64,000 nt of DNA from Eustoma russellianum (Eukaryota; Streptophyta; Magnoliopsida; Gentianales; Gentianaceae): assembly GCA_036186865.1 (NCBI GenBank), contig AP025040.1:12091736-12155735 (forward strand), written 5' to 3'. Below the pieces are notes generated by a model, which saw only the letters and a program-made list of their open reading frames with translations, was not told where the DNA came from and made no database searches. Made by a program: the position numbers and the translations under genes. Shown here piece after piece: positions 11,202 to 22,640 of the stretch. Every line of letters begins with the position of its first letter. Position 1 is the first letter of the stretch.

Positions 11202-12784
11202 AGCCGAAGACATCCGCTGGTATTACGCTAGGATTATGATGTGCTTTCAATTTGCCGTCGTTGTTTCATAATCAAACACTATTATTATGTATATCACATC
11301 AAAATATCTATCTAGAATGTCAAGTCACTATTCATTTTATTAGTTTATATATATTTTTTAAGTATGATTTTCCCCAGCAGCTTTTTTTTCTTTTTTTATA
11401 AGATAACACAAAGTCCCACGTGTTTGATATCATCCATTAAATTGGTCCCGCCACTCCTAGTTGCACTAGTAACTCATTTTGGTGATCCATTTTCAAGACA
11501 TACACCAAAAGTAGATATTTGTCACTATGAAAAAAAATACTTACATTTATAAATAATTAAACTAAAACCTCTTGTACTAGATATTTCAGCTTTAATCACT
11601 AGAACCCGCACCATTTGCTCTTGAAAACTAGTGTAAAATTTGAAAACTATAACTATAGAGGTGGCAGTTAGCCGCATACCATATTCCCATTTTGACTTCA
11701 TTAAATTCTCCAATATATTAAACGGTTCAATTTGACTTTTTAAGATAGTATAAATATTAAAATGTCAAAATGAGCTTATATTTTGCGACGAAAGAAAGAA
11801 GTAGGAATTTTCACCCGGGCTACCAATGCCAACATATGCTCGTAAACAAATTAATGTATCCGGACATGAGGTAATAAATTAGACCAAGAAATATATCAAA
11901 AATAGCAGAACCTCTATAAATTAACATTGTCGGGGCCATGAAATTTAATTAATTTAGAGATGTAATAATTAATCAATAAATTAATAATTTGTAATTAAAA
12001 AAGCTTGTCTATATTCAACAAATTAAATCAAAATTCTGGTCAAAGTTTTAGGTGATAAATCCGACTTCGCCATCTTGTGTAATTTATTTTTTTAGCATGA
12101 AATCTGGAAATTATCTTGCAAATGACATTTCATGAAATCTGGCAATTATCATGCAAATTAAATCAAAATTCTGGTCAAAGTTTTCTCTCAGTACATCTAT
12201 TCTTTTTCTCCTTAATCGATAGCCACTGTTGTGTTTATAACATTTTAACGAACATCATTACTTTTATGCATAATCCAATTATTAATACCTTAACAAATTA
12301 TCATTCTTAAAATTCGTTACATTGGCTTATCATATAATTCACCGTTATTTTTAGTACCAATAGAGATGTTTCTGGAGTCTAGAGGATAACCATAAAATTT
12401 TATGTAAGATCAGCATAAAATTTTTAAAACTATAATATAAATCTGACATGTTTTTGGATGATCCCAAAAAAGAACGAATAAATGCATCAAAAAAAACAAG
12501 TTTTTTAGGAAGAAGAAATTAGACGTTCAGATGAAAACGTCAATTACAAGTGAATATTAAAACATTGTGAGATTGTCATCACAATAATGATACGAAAAAC
12601 AACTCATACCTTCTAGAAAAGGGATTATTAAAAAAAAAGAGTATCTTATCGCCTAGTAAGATTGAATGCATACAAAAAAAAAATTGTAATCGAATCTCTA
12701 CCGTCGATAACTCTTCTAAAAATATCCAATATATTCTTGACACTGTATATTGCTTGTAACGTACCGTTTGGGAGCTTTTATCTT
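11202..12784. other. Gene-free AT-rich stretch
   Basis: Holds one local duplication of CATGAAATCTGGCAATTATC type near 12098-12180. No coding region or element termini were recognised. Confidence 0.5.
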
Positions 12785-12789
12785 TCATG

Positions 12790-13025
12790 AAAAGGGCTTT
12801 AGGATTGGATGTAATGAAGCAAAATGACTCATTAAATTAACAGAGTTTTTTATATTGTGGAGTAGCAGTTGATCGACACATATTGACGTAATTTTCATTA
12901 TGGAACATCAGAAAACAACTTCGGTGTGTTTCTAATACATGAGTATGATTGCGTACATCCGACTCTTTATATCTCGTCATGGACGGAATCTTCTAAGTCA
13001 ACAAGATAATGTCGTTGTCGTTGTG
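12790..13025 (+). mobile_element. SINE-like repeat, copy b
   Basis: Shares GTAGCAGTTGATCGACA, GCGTACATCCGACTCTTTAT and a GTCGTTGTCGTTG tail with copy a at 6490. It lies inverted relative to copy c at 13745. Confidence 0.65.
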
Positions 13026-13744
13026 AAAACTACATTTCGTTATCTTTTGTCTTGTTAATTTCACCGGCCAGTTTGATACAGCACGAAACAATTTCCAGTC
13101 AATAAATCCAACTGATTTTACACGCTGTTCAACACTGATGATTGAGGCAATCCAATATACTCCTACTTTTGTTGTCAAACTTAAAGTTAAAAGTTCTAAT
13201 TTATTTTTAGAAACATCGTCCAATGCAATTTATCACTAATTTAAATTTTTGTCGATTTATTAGTTTTTATTCAATTGTTTCCAATGATATTTACTTTTTT
13301 GAAGGAAAAAAAAAACATGTTTTTATTCAAGCCGAATCAGCAGCTGCTGCGGACCATTAGATTCTTGCGTGCTAAAAGACTGGAGAAGTAACTTTGTTGA
13401 ACTATTGTATGATCATTTAATAAAGCTAATGAATAAAATATGAAAATAACTAACCAATAAGTGTGCCAGATTAATGTCTGATCAATTGTAATGACAATTT
13501 TAAAACTAAATATAGTTTTATTGTGAAAACTTGGCAACGTTTAAAGACATTTAAAATATATAAATACATACAACTGTACAAACATAATCATGTCTTTTGT
13601 GATAAACAAATAGATATGATATCAGAAATATATTTAAAAAAAAGAAGTAGGTCTTTCGTAAGGATTAGTATAGTATGTAAAGGACAAGTGCATATTTGGC
13701 CTTTCAACTATACAATATGTTCATGTTTATGTACCGTTAACAAG
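13026..13744. other. Gene-free AT-rich stretch
   Basis: No coding region, RNA gene or element boundary recognised. Confidence 0.5.
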
Positions 13745-14010
13745 AACAACAACATTACCCTATTGCCTTAGAGGCTTCCGTCTATGACAGGATATGAGAG
13801 GTCAGATGTACGCAACCATACCCATGTGTTAGAAACACATGGGTTATCTCCCGATGACCCATAATGATGCGTCAAGCTATATGTCGATCAACTGTTACTT
13901 CACAATATAAGAAGCGCAGCTAATTTAGTGAGTTTTTTTGCTTTATTATATCATATTTTAAAGTCAATGAAGATTGTGTCAATTGTCATTGACTCTATTG
14001 AAAGTGTACA
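13745..14010 (-). mobile_element. SINE-like repeat, copy c
   Basis: The reverse complement of the copy-a consensus: it begins with AACAACAACATTACCC (the tail), then GGTCAGATGTACGCAACCAT and GTCAAGCTATATGTCGATCA. Length and block order match copy e at 19608. Confidence 0.7.
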
Positions 14011-14308
14011 TGTTATGTGCCGTTAAATAAAAGAGAAAAGTTGAAACATATTCAACACGTTGAATAAAGTGATAATATGACAAATTGGGTAAACACTTAT
14101 CCCATAAGATCTAAGATAGGCTGGATTCTTACAACTTAATATTTTAATTGCCAGTAAATGACATCCTATTTCTTTGTTATTAAATTTCACATACCCTTGC
14201 AACAGGGCTGGAAGCAAACATTTTTTTTTTCCTGTATAACTTATTACTCCATAGGTCAGCACAAGAGATTCGTATATATTTGTTACATTTTATTAGTTTA
14301 TGAGTTAT

Positions 14309-14425
14309 AAAAAACAACATATATGTGTTGTTGATACATGAGTATAGTTACGTACATCCGACTCTTTCATACTCTGTTATAGACGGGAGCCTCTAACGCA
14401 ACGGGATAATGTTGTATTAGTTGGT
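14309..14425 (+). mobile_element. SINE-like repeat, copy d (3' part only)
   Basis: Contains TTACGTACATCCGACTCTTT, then a GACGGGAGCCTCTAACGCAA block and a GATAATGTTGTATTAG tail, matching the 3' half of copies a and b. The 5' half is missing. Confidence 0.6.
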
Positions 14426-14439
14426 AAAGAAATATTTGT

Positions 14440-14650
14440 ATCTATGCAAAAGATATTTTAAAATTTGTCAGTAGGTTATGTACATAAATCATGTATAAAC
14501 AACATCGTTTATAGAGAGTTAAGGAGTGTGCTTGAAAAGAAATTCCTTGGACTCAAAAAAATAAATTTATTTCCTATGTTTTTTATTTTTTTATGTGATG
14601 ACCTAAGAATATCATAATAGTTGATCAAAGACTAACGTAAAAGTTCGTTT
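14440..14650. repeat. Dispersed repeat with conserved AAATCATGTATA block
   Basis: CAGTAGGTTATGTACATAAATCATGTATA near 14468 recurs near 15322, 16093 and 19112. Further similarity (TAGTTGATC plus an A-rich stretch) extends to about 14650 and matches 16190-16240. The family is not recognised. Confidence 0.45.
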
Positions 14651-14656
14651 TTGGTC

Positions 14657-14839
14657 GGGATAGGATCCCCTCACCGCAAAGGGGGTGCGGTGACGCGTGA
14701 CCGTGCGACAAGTGGCAGCAAGGGAGGTGGTGAGGCTAGATGCAGGTGACCCTCATTTAGCCTCACCACCATCCCTTGCTGCCACATGTCGCGTGATCAC
14801 AAAGGGGTTGAGGAAAGTAAGGGTGAGGAGATCGCAACT
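14657..14839. mobile_element. Foldback MITE, Mutator-like family 2, copy 2
   Basis: Begins GGGATAGGATCCCCTCACCG. Internal arms (GTGGCAGCAAGGGAGGTGG and its complement near 14765) fold back. Exact 9-bp direct repeats TTTTTGGTC flank it at 14648-14656 and 14840-14848. Confidence 0.9.
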
Positions 14840-15010
14840 TTTTTGGTCATCCCATCATTTTTGTTACGTTTTTTTTTAATGATAGCTGTTTTTTTTTATC
14901 ACGGAGATTCGAAAAAAAGTAATGATAATAAAACAGATACTATGAGACACTAGACATAAATGTTTTTGTCTTTTTTTGATATTATGTCATTGCATACCCT
15001 GTCAAGATTC

Positions 15011-15190
15011 GGATGAGATCCAGGAAGGCACATTCTAAGGTAAAAAATGAGGTCACGAATCATAGCGCGCCACGTCGCCTTGTTATTGATGAGAGAGAAA
15101 TTTTTTTTTTTTAAAACAAGACAATATGGCGACGTGGCGCGCTGTGATTCGTGGCCTCATTTTTTCCCTTAGAATATGCCTTCCTGGATG
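15011..15190. mobile_element. Foldback MITE, Mutator-like family 1 relative, 180 bp
   Basis: The arms CCAGGAAGGCACATTCTAAG and the complement ending CCTTCCTGG fold back, with GCGCGCCACGTCGCC paired to GGCGACGTGGCGCGC. Exact direct repeats GTCAAGATTC flank it at 15001-15010 and 15191-15200. The left end GGATGAGATC matches the family-1 copy at 19970; the right end has lost a few terminal bases. Confidence 0.88.
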
Positions 15191-15346
15191 GTCAAGATTC
15201 TCATAAGTAAAACCTTTTTTGCCCTTATAATCTGTAATGTATTATTATAATAGCCGATGTATCTTTTTCATAGTTTATTGGTCTAGAATAAATATACTCC
15301 GAGGGTATATTGAAATTTTTCTAGTAGGTTATTGTACGTAAATCAT

Positions 15347-16092
15347 CATCATACACAGTATATCCCAACGACAGCAAAAGCTATTGTTAGAGTATAGAGA
15401 GAATGAGCGGCAGGCAAACAATACCTCTATCCCTAGGGATAGAGAGTTTGCTTCCAATGAGACCCTCGGCTCTGACTGTACCTGCATAAATGACACAATA
15501 ATAGGAATTTGACGTGCTAGTTTATTAGTGAGAAAATTCAGTAAATACAAATACTAAGCTCCTGATATGAAATGGTCATAAACGTGTATATGCATGTATA
15601 ATTCAAGACAAAGATAAAAAAACAAAACCAAAAAAATGCAAAAATACACCCAAAACGTATATAAGATCTAAGCCCCTAAGTATACTCTAAGGTGCTCTGA
15701 TCTCCTGCCTAAACCTCGTTAACCTTAATCATCTGCCTCCATGAACTCCTATCATGAACCATGTCCTCGAAGATTTGCAAATATAATAGGTCATGCCTAA
15801 TCAGCTCATCTCAAGTCAGTTTGAGCCTGCCTTTACTCCTTTTCCCCTCTGCAATGAGGCTTTCGATTGCTCTCACAGACGTCATTGTCTGTCTCCTCTT
15901 GACATGCTCAAACCATCTCAGTCCCCCTCCCTTATCTTATCTGCTATACTAGTCACCCCTAAGCTTTCTCGAAATACCTCATTTCTGATCCGGTCTAGTC
16001 TTGTATGCCCACACATCCACCTCAGCATCTTCATCTCTGTCACTTTCATCTCAGTCCCCCTCCCTTATCTTATCTGCTATACTGTTTCATAT
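15347..16092 (-). mobile_element. 5'-truncated RTE LINE insertion
   Basis: Read on the minus strand, this carries the C-terminal RT-proximal region and 3' UTR of the RTE family seen at 50640-53895, ending in an ATGATG tail. A 16-base direct repeat with one mismatch flanks it (15331-15346 and 16093-16108, ATTGTAcGTAAATCAT), consistent with target-primed insertion. The distal end holds a 36-bp direct duplication (15915-15950 and 16048-16083). Stop codons interrupt the reading frame. Confidence 0.85.
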
Positions 16093-16579
16093 ATTGTAGG
16101 TAAATCATGTATATACAAAATTTTCAAGTTAAGTGGTGGCTCTAAAGGTTTTTTATTTTCTACGTTTTTAATTTGTTGATACGTGATAAACTATATAAAA
16201 AAAATTATAACTAGTTGATCGAGAACTAAATTATAATGGTTTTTTTAAAAAAAAAAAAAACAAGGCTGACCTTTTTTTTACAAGGAATGCCAAAATTATT
16301 CGACGATTTTGAGGCATTAACATTAAATACGGAGCTAAGTGTCTCATCCATAACCAAAAAATAACAATGATAATAAAGAGAGATACTTAATTCTTACATA
16401 CAAATAGTCATTAGAATCAAATTCATATTTAATGATTTGAGGTCAGAAATCTGATTTACAGTTAAGTTATAGAAGTAAAAAATCTGACAGCTAAAGGGAC
16501 AAGTTACGCATGTAAAATGTGGTGAAAATAGTAGTACGAATAAATTATAAAGGAAATTTGTATTACGCAATCCAATTAT

Positions 16580-16758
16580 GGGTTGGGATTTTCTAACCCC
16601 ACTTTCCTTACCCAAAGACCATGCGACACGTGGTAGCAAGGGAGAGTGGTAAGACTAGATGCGGGTGATCCTAATCTAGCCTCACCATCCCTTTTGCTGC
16701 CACGTGTCGCACGGTCACAAATCACCGCATCACCTTTGCATTGAGGGGATCCTATCCC
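16580..16758. mobile_element. Foldback MITE, Mutator-like family 2, copy 3
   Basis: Ends with GAGGGGATCCTATCCC, the complement of the family-2 start; the left end GGGTTGGGATTTTC is diverged. Internal arms CGACACGTGGTAGCAAGGGA and its complement fold back. Exact 9-bp direct repeats TCCAATTAT flank it at 16571-16579 and 16759-16767. Confidence 0.9.
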
Positions 16759-16912
16759 TCCAATTATTGCCGCAGTAAGAAAATGAAATGAAAGCAAATC
16801 ACGTCTACGGAGCCGTACCGAATCAGTTTGGTGAGAGCCGTACCTAATCACTTCGGTAACAACAATGTTTCAGGGTTTCATTTTGTCTTGGAGCAAAAAG
16901 GTCATTCCTCGA

Positions 16913-17285
16913 CCACCGATTCAGTCTGAATGAGCATTGTAAAAGATATAATTTAAAAGTTCATCCGCTTCCTATGTTAGGTGAGAAATTACGTAGTGAC
17001 ACATACAAAGTATCTTTCCGCAAACCAGACATTCGACCTAGCACCACCGGAACATCCATACCGTGCGTGTCCCTGTAATCGAACTTTTTACCTCTTGAAA
17101 CAAATCTCAACTCCAATACCAACTGAGCTATGCCCCGAAAGCGGGTTTTATTTTGTCTATGTGTACATACCCTTGTAGTACAGATAAGATCTAACTTGTG
17201 TAATCTGTTTTAATAGACAAACAGTTTGGTCAGTTGTTAAGATTTTGTTTATTTCAACTCGTAAAGTTTTAGGTTTTAATACCAC
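16913..17285 (-). mobile_element. tRNA-headed SINE, tandem unit 1
   Basis: On the minus strand the segment around 17070-17140 reads GGGGCATAGCTCAGTTGGTA (box A of a tRNA-like head) and then AAAAGTTCGATTACAGG (box B). This is an internal polymerase III promoter. The 3' part runs toward 16913. A second copy follows with a period near 372 bases that includes flanking DNA, so the pair arose by segmental tandem duplication. Confidence 0.7.
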
Positions 17286-17660
17286 CATCGTCTCAGTCTG
17301 AAGAAACATTATAGAAGATGCAAATTAGGAGCTCAGCAACCTCTTAGGTTAGGTGAGGACTTACGTAGTAACCCACACAAGGTGTCTTCCCGTAAACCAG
17401 GCCTTCGACCTAGCAGCACCGGAACACCCATACAATGCGTATCCCTGTAATCGAACTTTTTACCTCTTAGAACAAATCTCAACTCGAGTACCAACTGAGC
17501 TATGCTATGTGAGCGGGTTTTATTTTGTCTGTCTGTACGCACCCTTGTAGTACATATAAGATCTAAATTAAGTAATCTGTTTTAATAGACAAACAGTTTG
17601 TTCAGTTAAGATTTTTTTTTTATTTAAACTTGTAAAGTTTTAGGTTTTAATACTATGGTC
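17286..17660 (-). mobile_element. tRNA-headed SINE, tandem unit 2
   Basis: Diverged repeat of 16913-17285 with the same box A (CATAGCTCAGTTGG) and box B (AGTTCGATTACAGGG) on the minus strand. Shared flanking sequence through AAAGTTTTAGGTTTTAATAC shows that more than the SINE was duplicated. Confidence 0.7.
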
Positions 17661-17875
17661 AACAATAGATTCGTAGTATGTCATGACCATAGGCTAAAAA
17701 ACCTTCCCTCCATTTAAACTTTTTGTTGAAAAAAAGTAACGTGTTTTAATTTGCAGATATAAACTAGAACCTAATTTAAATTTTCTGAGATTTTTACAGT
17801 GGGTTTGAATAGCTGACGATTTTAAACACTGTTTGACCGCGTACCATTTCTTTTTTTTTTCCTCTTCCTTCTGGT

Positions 17876-18175
17876 TAGGGCTGTAAATGAGCCAAACGAG
17901 CCAAGCATTGCGTTGTTCAAGCTCTGTTCATTTAACTTAGGGAACGAGCCGAGCTTGTTCGTTTATTTAAACGACCATATTTACTTGTTCAAGCTTGGTT
18001 CGTTTAACTCACGAACAATATTAACGAGCCGAACACCTTAAACGAACGGTGCCACTTACCGAGCTCGAACAGAAAAAGGTGTTCAAGCTCTGTTCATTAA
18101 CCTTTTATCCGAGCCGAGTTCGAGCTCGAACAAATGAGCCGAACAACTGAACGGCTTGGTTCATTTACAGCCCTA
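17876..18175. mobile_element. hAT MITE, 300 bp
   Basis: Starts TAGGGCTGTAAATGAGCC and ends with the complement, GGTTCATTTACAGCCCTA. Exact 8-bp target duplications CTTCTGGT lie at 17868-17875 and 18176-18183. The interior has repeated CGAGCCGAAC and GTTCAAGCT motifs and no coding capacity. Confidence 0.95.
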
Positions 18176-18183
18176 CTTCTGGT

Positions 18184-19100
18184 AGATAATAGTGGGCTTT
18201 GCTTTGTTGGCCAGAGGCTCCTTTACAGAAAGGAATAAATACAAGTGACTCTCTTGTACTTAGGGTCATTTATAATGTATTAGTTGTCGAGAGAAGGGGA
18301 AAAAAAACGAATTGAGCTTAAATTTTTTTTTGAGATATCTATTTTCTTTAAGAGACCGATAAGATATTCCGATATAGCAATGTTTTGATCCTACTAGGAG
18401 GGGAAAATTCTAAGGAATATAAAAATTTTAAAAATTAACTCCAGTTCCTTCGGACTCGGTAATCAATCCTATTTCCGATAGGGTCAGTTGACAATTGAAT
18501 CAAGTTTTGACTGCTATTTTTATATGTGTGATCTTCAAATACAACACATATAGATTTGCCTGTTCTTTATACATAAACCCTCGTGAGGATTTCGCAAAGT
18601 TTCAATAGTTCTTCCTTTTCCAGGATAAAAACTCCCGTTTTTGTATCAGTAGTGAATTATTATTTTTGTATGAATTGATATTATTCCATTACAAAACCAA
18701 TACTCCGAAGGAAAATTTTGAATTGGATCAAAATTGACGGGTTAGTGTGAAACGGAGGATTTGATGAAGCGAAAAATGGTCGGAAAATAACTGAAGAAAT
18801 TAAACTTATGACGTTGATGTCTATTTGAGGTTGTAAGGTGCATATTGAGCACAATTATGCTATAAACAAGCCAATTAATTACTGGTTTTATTTTTTATTA
18901 AAAATCTAATATGCTTTAGAAAACCAACATAGAAGTACATTCATCCACCAATCAACTTATACAAAGTTTTGCCTTAAAAGAATTTTACATAACTTCTTGG
19001 CTCACAAGATCCTGTCTCATGTATGAAACTTTCACCTGAAAAAATTGATCCAAAAACTATTTGTTCAAGAAAAATAAATTGATCTAAAATTGTTCAGAAG
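18184..19100. other. Gene-free AT-rich stretch
   Basis: No coding region, RNA gene or element end recognised. Confidence 0.5.
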
Positions 19101-19104
19101 ATAA

Positions 19105-19255
19105 ACAATTGCCAGTAGGCTATTGTACGTAAATCATGTATATACAAAATCATAGTCTGGAAAAAATGAAAAACAGATAAATAATACCTCTATCATAAAA
19201 GATTTATGATAGTGAGTTTGATTTCAGTGATAAGGTTCTGTATAATCATTCGAAA
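19105..19255 (-). repeat. Uninterrupted copy of the AAATCATGTATATAC repeat, with RTE-tail-like sequence
   Basis: CAGTAGGCTATTGTACGTAAATCATGTATATAC near 19112 matches the target of the RTE insertion at 15347 but is uninterrupted. The following AATAATACCTCTATC and GAGTTTGATTTCAGTGA resemble the RTE 3' UTR on the minus strand. Confidence 0.45.
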
Positions 19256-19274
19256 CTTAATTGTGGAGGTGTGA

Positions 19275-19485
19275 TAAGAATCTCTGCCATGACCCTCGGC
19301 CATCCATCTCGGCTCATCACTGTGATGGCACTTCGGCTCATCACTGGGATGACCTCGGCCATCCATCTCGGCTCATCACTGTGATGGCGCTTCGGCTCAT
19401 CATTGGGATGACCTCGGCCCTTCATCTCGGCTCATCACTGTGATGACCTCGGCCCTTCATCTCGGTTCATCCCTGTGCTTTACAG
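19275..19485. repeat. CTCGGCTCATCACTGTGATG tandem repeat
   Basis: Units built from GACCTCGGCCATCCATCTCGG plus CTCATCACTGTGATGGC recur about every 60 bases, with a shortened last unit. It is GC-richer than its surroundings. The open frame across it is low complexity. Confidence 0.8.
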
Positions 19486-19607
19486 AATGTCAGTTTTGTT
19501 CTCTAATAAATCTGGGTTTTTGTACGTGAGACAACAACTTCTGAATTGGTGGAATGGTAAAATCCAAAGTTGAGTATCATTCCAAGTTTCCCATCAAGTT
19601 AGGCCGC

Positions 19608-19885
19608 ATTCAACAACAACATTATTCCATTGGATTAGAGGCTTCCGTCGATGGCGGAGAATGAGGGGGGTCGGATGTACGCAACCATACTCATATGTTA
19701 AAAACACATAGAGCTTGTTTTCCGATGACCCGTAATGAGCGTCAAGCTGTGTCGATCAACTGCTACTTCACAATATAAGAAGCGTAACCAATTTAGTGAG
19801 TGATTTTGCTTTATTCCATCATATTCCAAAGTCAAGAAAGAGTGTGTCATCGACTCCATTGGAAATGGAAAGTTTGTGTGTCGAA
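19608..19885 (-). mobile_element. SINE-like repeat, copy e
   Basis: The reverse-orientation copy that starts with the tail AACAACAACATTATTCC, then GGTCGGATGTACGCAACCAT, GTGTCGATCAACTGCTACTT and a CATTGGAAATGGAAAG end. It is the longest and best-preserved minus copy. Confidence 0.7.
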
Positions 19886-19969
19886 TTTAATTTAAATTAC
19901 TACTATTTGAACTAATATACAACGAAGACAATTTACAGTACAGCAAATATTTAGTAGGTATAAACACAG

Positions 19970-20158
19970 CGGATGAGATCTGAGGAGGAAGAATATGAGG
20001 TAGAATATGAGGCTTCCAATCACGCGACGCCACGTGTACAAAAGGACTTTTTTTAAAAAAGAAAAAAAAGTAAAGAGCGGGCCCTTTTGTACACGTGGCG
20101 TCGCGTGATTGGAGGCCTCATATTCTACCTCATATTCTTCCTCCTCAGATCTCATCCG
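19970..20158. mobile_element. Foldback MITE, Mutator-like family 1, 189 bp
   Basis: Nearly perfect inverted arms: it starts CGGATGAGATCTGAGGAGG and ends with the complement CCTCCTCAGATCTCATCCG, with GCGACGCCACGTGTACAAAA paired inside. Flanks ATAAACACAG (19960-19969) and ATAAACCCAG (20159-20168) differ at one base and fit a 9-10 bp Mutator-type duplication. Arm identity suggests that this is the youngest family-1 copy here. Confidence 0.93.
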
Positions 20159-20168
20159 ATAAACCCAG

Positions 20169-22129
20169 ATGGCAAACATGTGGCCATCTGGTGGGATATA
20201 AAATTAGTCTACAGCATCCGTAGAGATAATTTAAAGTAGATACCATGAGATTTGGTTGTTGTATCATTAATATTTACTATAAAACATAGTTCAAATCACA
20301 TGGCAATTGAGTGTTAAAGTAAATAGAACTTACTTTGTAATGCCCAAATCACACATTAGAAATACAAAAATAAGATGCATGGTATGTAAAAACAAAACAT
20401 ATAACACCAAGTTCGATCACTTTAGGTTAACTATATAGGCCAACAGATTTATAGTAGCATTGTCAAAATTTTTCTAATTTATTAACGTTGCTAGATCTGA
20501 AGAAACGGAGTCGAGATTAGGAAGAATCTAGGTTATTAAGCCTTCAAACGGACAAAAGACTTGAAATCGTAGACGAATCTCATACAATAAAAATACAATA
20601 TAAATCGAATAAAACAAAGTAACTTAAAGTTTCAGAATAAAACCCGAAATTTTCAGTACTAGGCTTTGATCTTATTAGTTAATTTTCTATATATAGATCT
20701 ATAACCAAAACAAAGTAACTTAAATATATCAGACTAATTAACATCTTTAACAAAATTCTGTTTATTGCAGTACATTTGCTGGTAAGACAATGAAAATCCA
20801 CAATATCTACCGATTGTTTTTTTCCTCTCTGCCAATCAGATTTCTTTTTCAATCAAACGTACTAGGTAAAATCTTCAATTTTCCTCTTCCTTTATCTCAT
20901 ATGTCCAGTGTTTGAATCAATAGAGAACTCTTTCTTATGTATGAATCGCTCTGAGGCTATTTACAACTAGCCAATTAAGAATTCTCAGATGTACTAGTAC
21001 TGCATCAAAGATGCAGCCATCGATTCTCACCCCTACTGCCCCCTCCCCCCACAACCTCCCCCTTGAACACCCAACCTTTGTGGAGATAGAAAGTCTAATG
21101 TCAAATTAGTGTAGCTTAATTGGTATTCGAATGATAGATTGTATCCTAAGTATAAAGTCTGATAACAACATAAACCAAAATCATGTAGGAGACAAGATAT
21201 GTTACAAAATTATTTGCAGAGGATTATAATAGTAATAAAGTGAAAGCTATGGCTTTGGCGTGTATTATGAAGTATCACATATGTGTATCACATGACCAAT
21301 AAAAAAACACCATATTTTGTCCACAAATTGACCGAATCTTACTAAATCAATAAAATAATTTCCAATAAATTAAAAAATGACATGCTTTCTTGTCTGGAAG
21401 TTATTTGCACGTCAAGAAACTAGGGTAGAAGTTGAGAGTTCGAGACATTTAGGTCGCAATTATTCGGAAGCCGTCCTCCCACTTCACTTCATAAACTTCT
21501 GTATTTGGTGATATATGATTTTTCACTAGTTGATAGTTAATATATAAACAGTGAATATCTTCAAAAAAGCATTTATGTTTTAAAGATAGAAAAGATTATT
21601 TTAAAATTTTAATGCCTTATAATGTGGACAAACAATTTTTCTTTTTTAAAATTGTGGACAAATAAACTTGTAGGTCGTAGTAATACGTTTTGAAATACTA
21701 TAAATGGTTTAAATTGGCAGGCTACATGTAGGTAGGATAGTCCTTAAGAATAATAACAAAATGCGTACATCATGAAACATTGTATTAAACAAAGAAACCA
21801 AAAACAAAAAACCTAATAAAAAACCATGTGTTTAAAGCATCAAAAGGACAATTGAAGGCACTTTTTCCTCGGTCCTTTCATGAAAAAGGAATTCAACTCA
21901 GGTGAATTTAGATTTCTATGTTTTATCTGTAGGAGAAAATTGAATTTCTCAAGTTGCAAACCTTGGATAGCAATATATTTTGAGCTTAATTGTGATTAGT
22001 TTTCATTAATGACAAGTGGAAACTAATGAATCCTTAATTATCTACGTAACGATTAGATAATTTTAGACTTTGGAATCACTCAATTACGATACCGGGTGAA
22101 TAAAAAATTAATGTTCAAAATAGGAAGAA
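20169..22129. other. Gene-free AT-rich stretch
   Basis: About 2 kb without supported coding sequence. A C-rich patch lies near 21035-21075. No transposon termini were found. Confidence 0.5.
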
Positions 22130-22139
22130 AATGAGTGAA

Positions 22140-22640
22140 AATTGGCTCAGCTCGGCTCGGGCTCGGCTCGGGCTCCTTCACTGCATACAATATCCTGGAT
22201 TTTCAAGTCATCCGAGAAGTCAGAAACATCTTACTAGTTTGTTGAGTTCATACGTTGTAATGCTGCTCGTTTGAACTGATTCCGTTGTATCCTAGGAGAC
22301 GGTTGCTATTGGACACAGTATACCCGAAGAATACGTCTTAAGGATAGAGTACTGAACTCACCTCGGTTTGTCTGCTCGGCTAAACTGCTGAGCTGCTATT
22401 AGCACAACACTTCTGATCTGTAGTGCTGTCGTGCTGAGCTCAGCTGATTTGCCAAGCTGCTGCTGTGCTGAGCTCGACTAATTGGCTGTTAACACTACAT
22501 TATTGTTCTTCAGTGCTGTTGTGCTGAGGTCGGCTGGTCGATTGCCTGTCCAGGATGCAAACTGACTTGCGCTGTTTGGACCGATCTGACCTGATAACCC
22601 GACTTGTCCTGAGCTCGTAGGTCAGCTGTTGCTTTATTTC
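22140..22640. repeat. GC-richer GCTGAGCTC repeat region
   Basis: GGCTCGGGCTCGG repeats near 22150 and imperfect units around GTGCTGAGCTC at about 22430-22540. It could be the decayed leader of an LTR element. No coding sequence was seen. Confidence 0.4.

Noticed and set aside
17070..17140. Possible tRNA gene on the minus strand (GCATAGCTCAGTTGG)
   Set aside because: Box A and box B are present but the 3' acceptor half does not pair, and the unit is duplicated with SINE body sequence. It is a SINE head.
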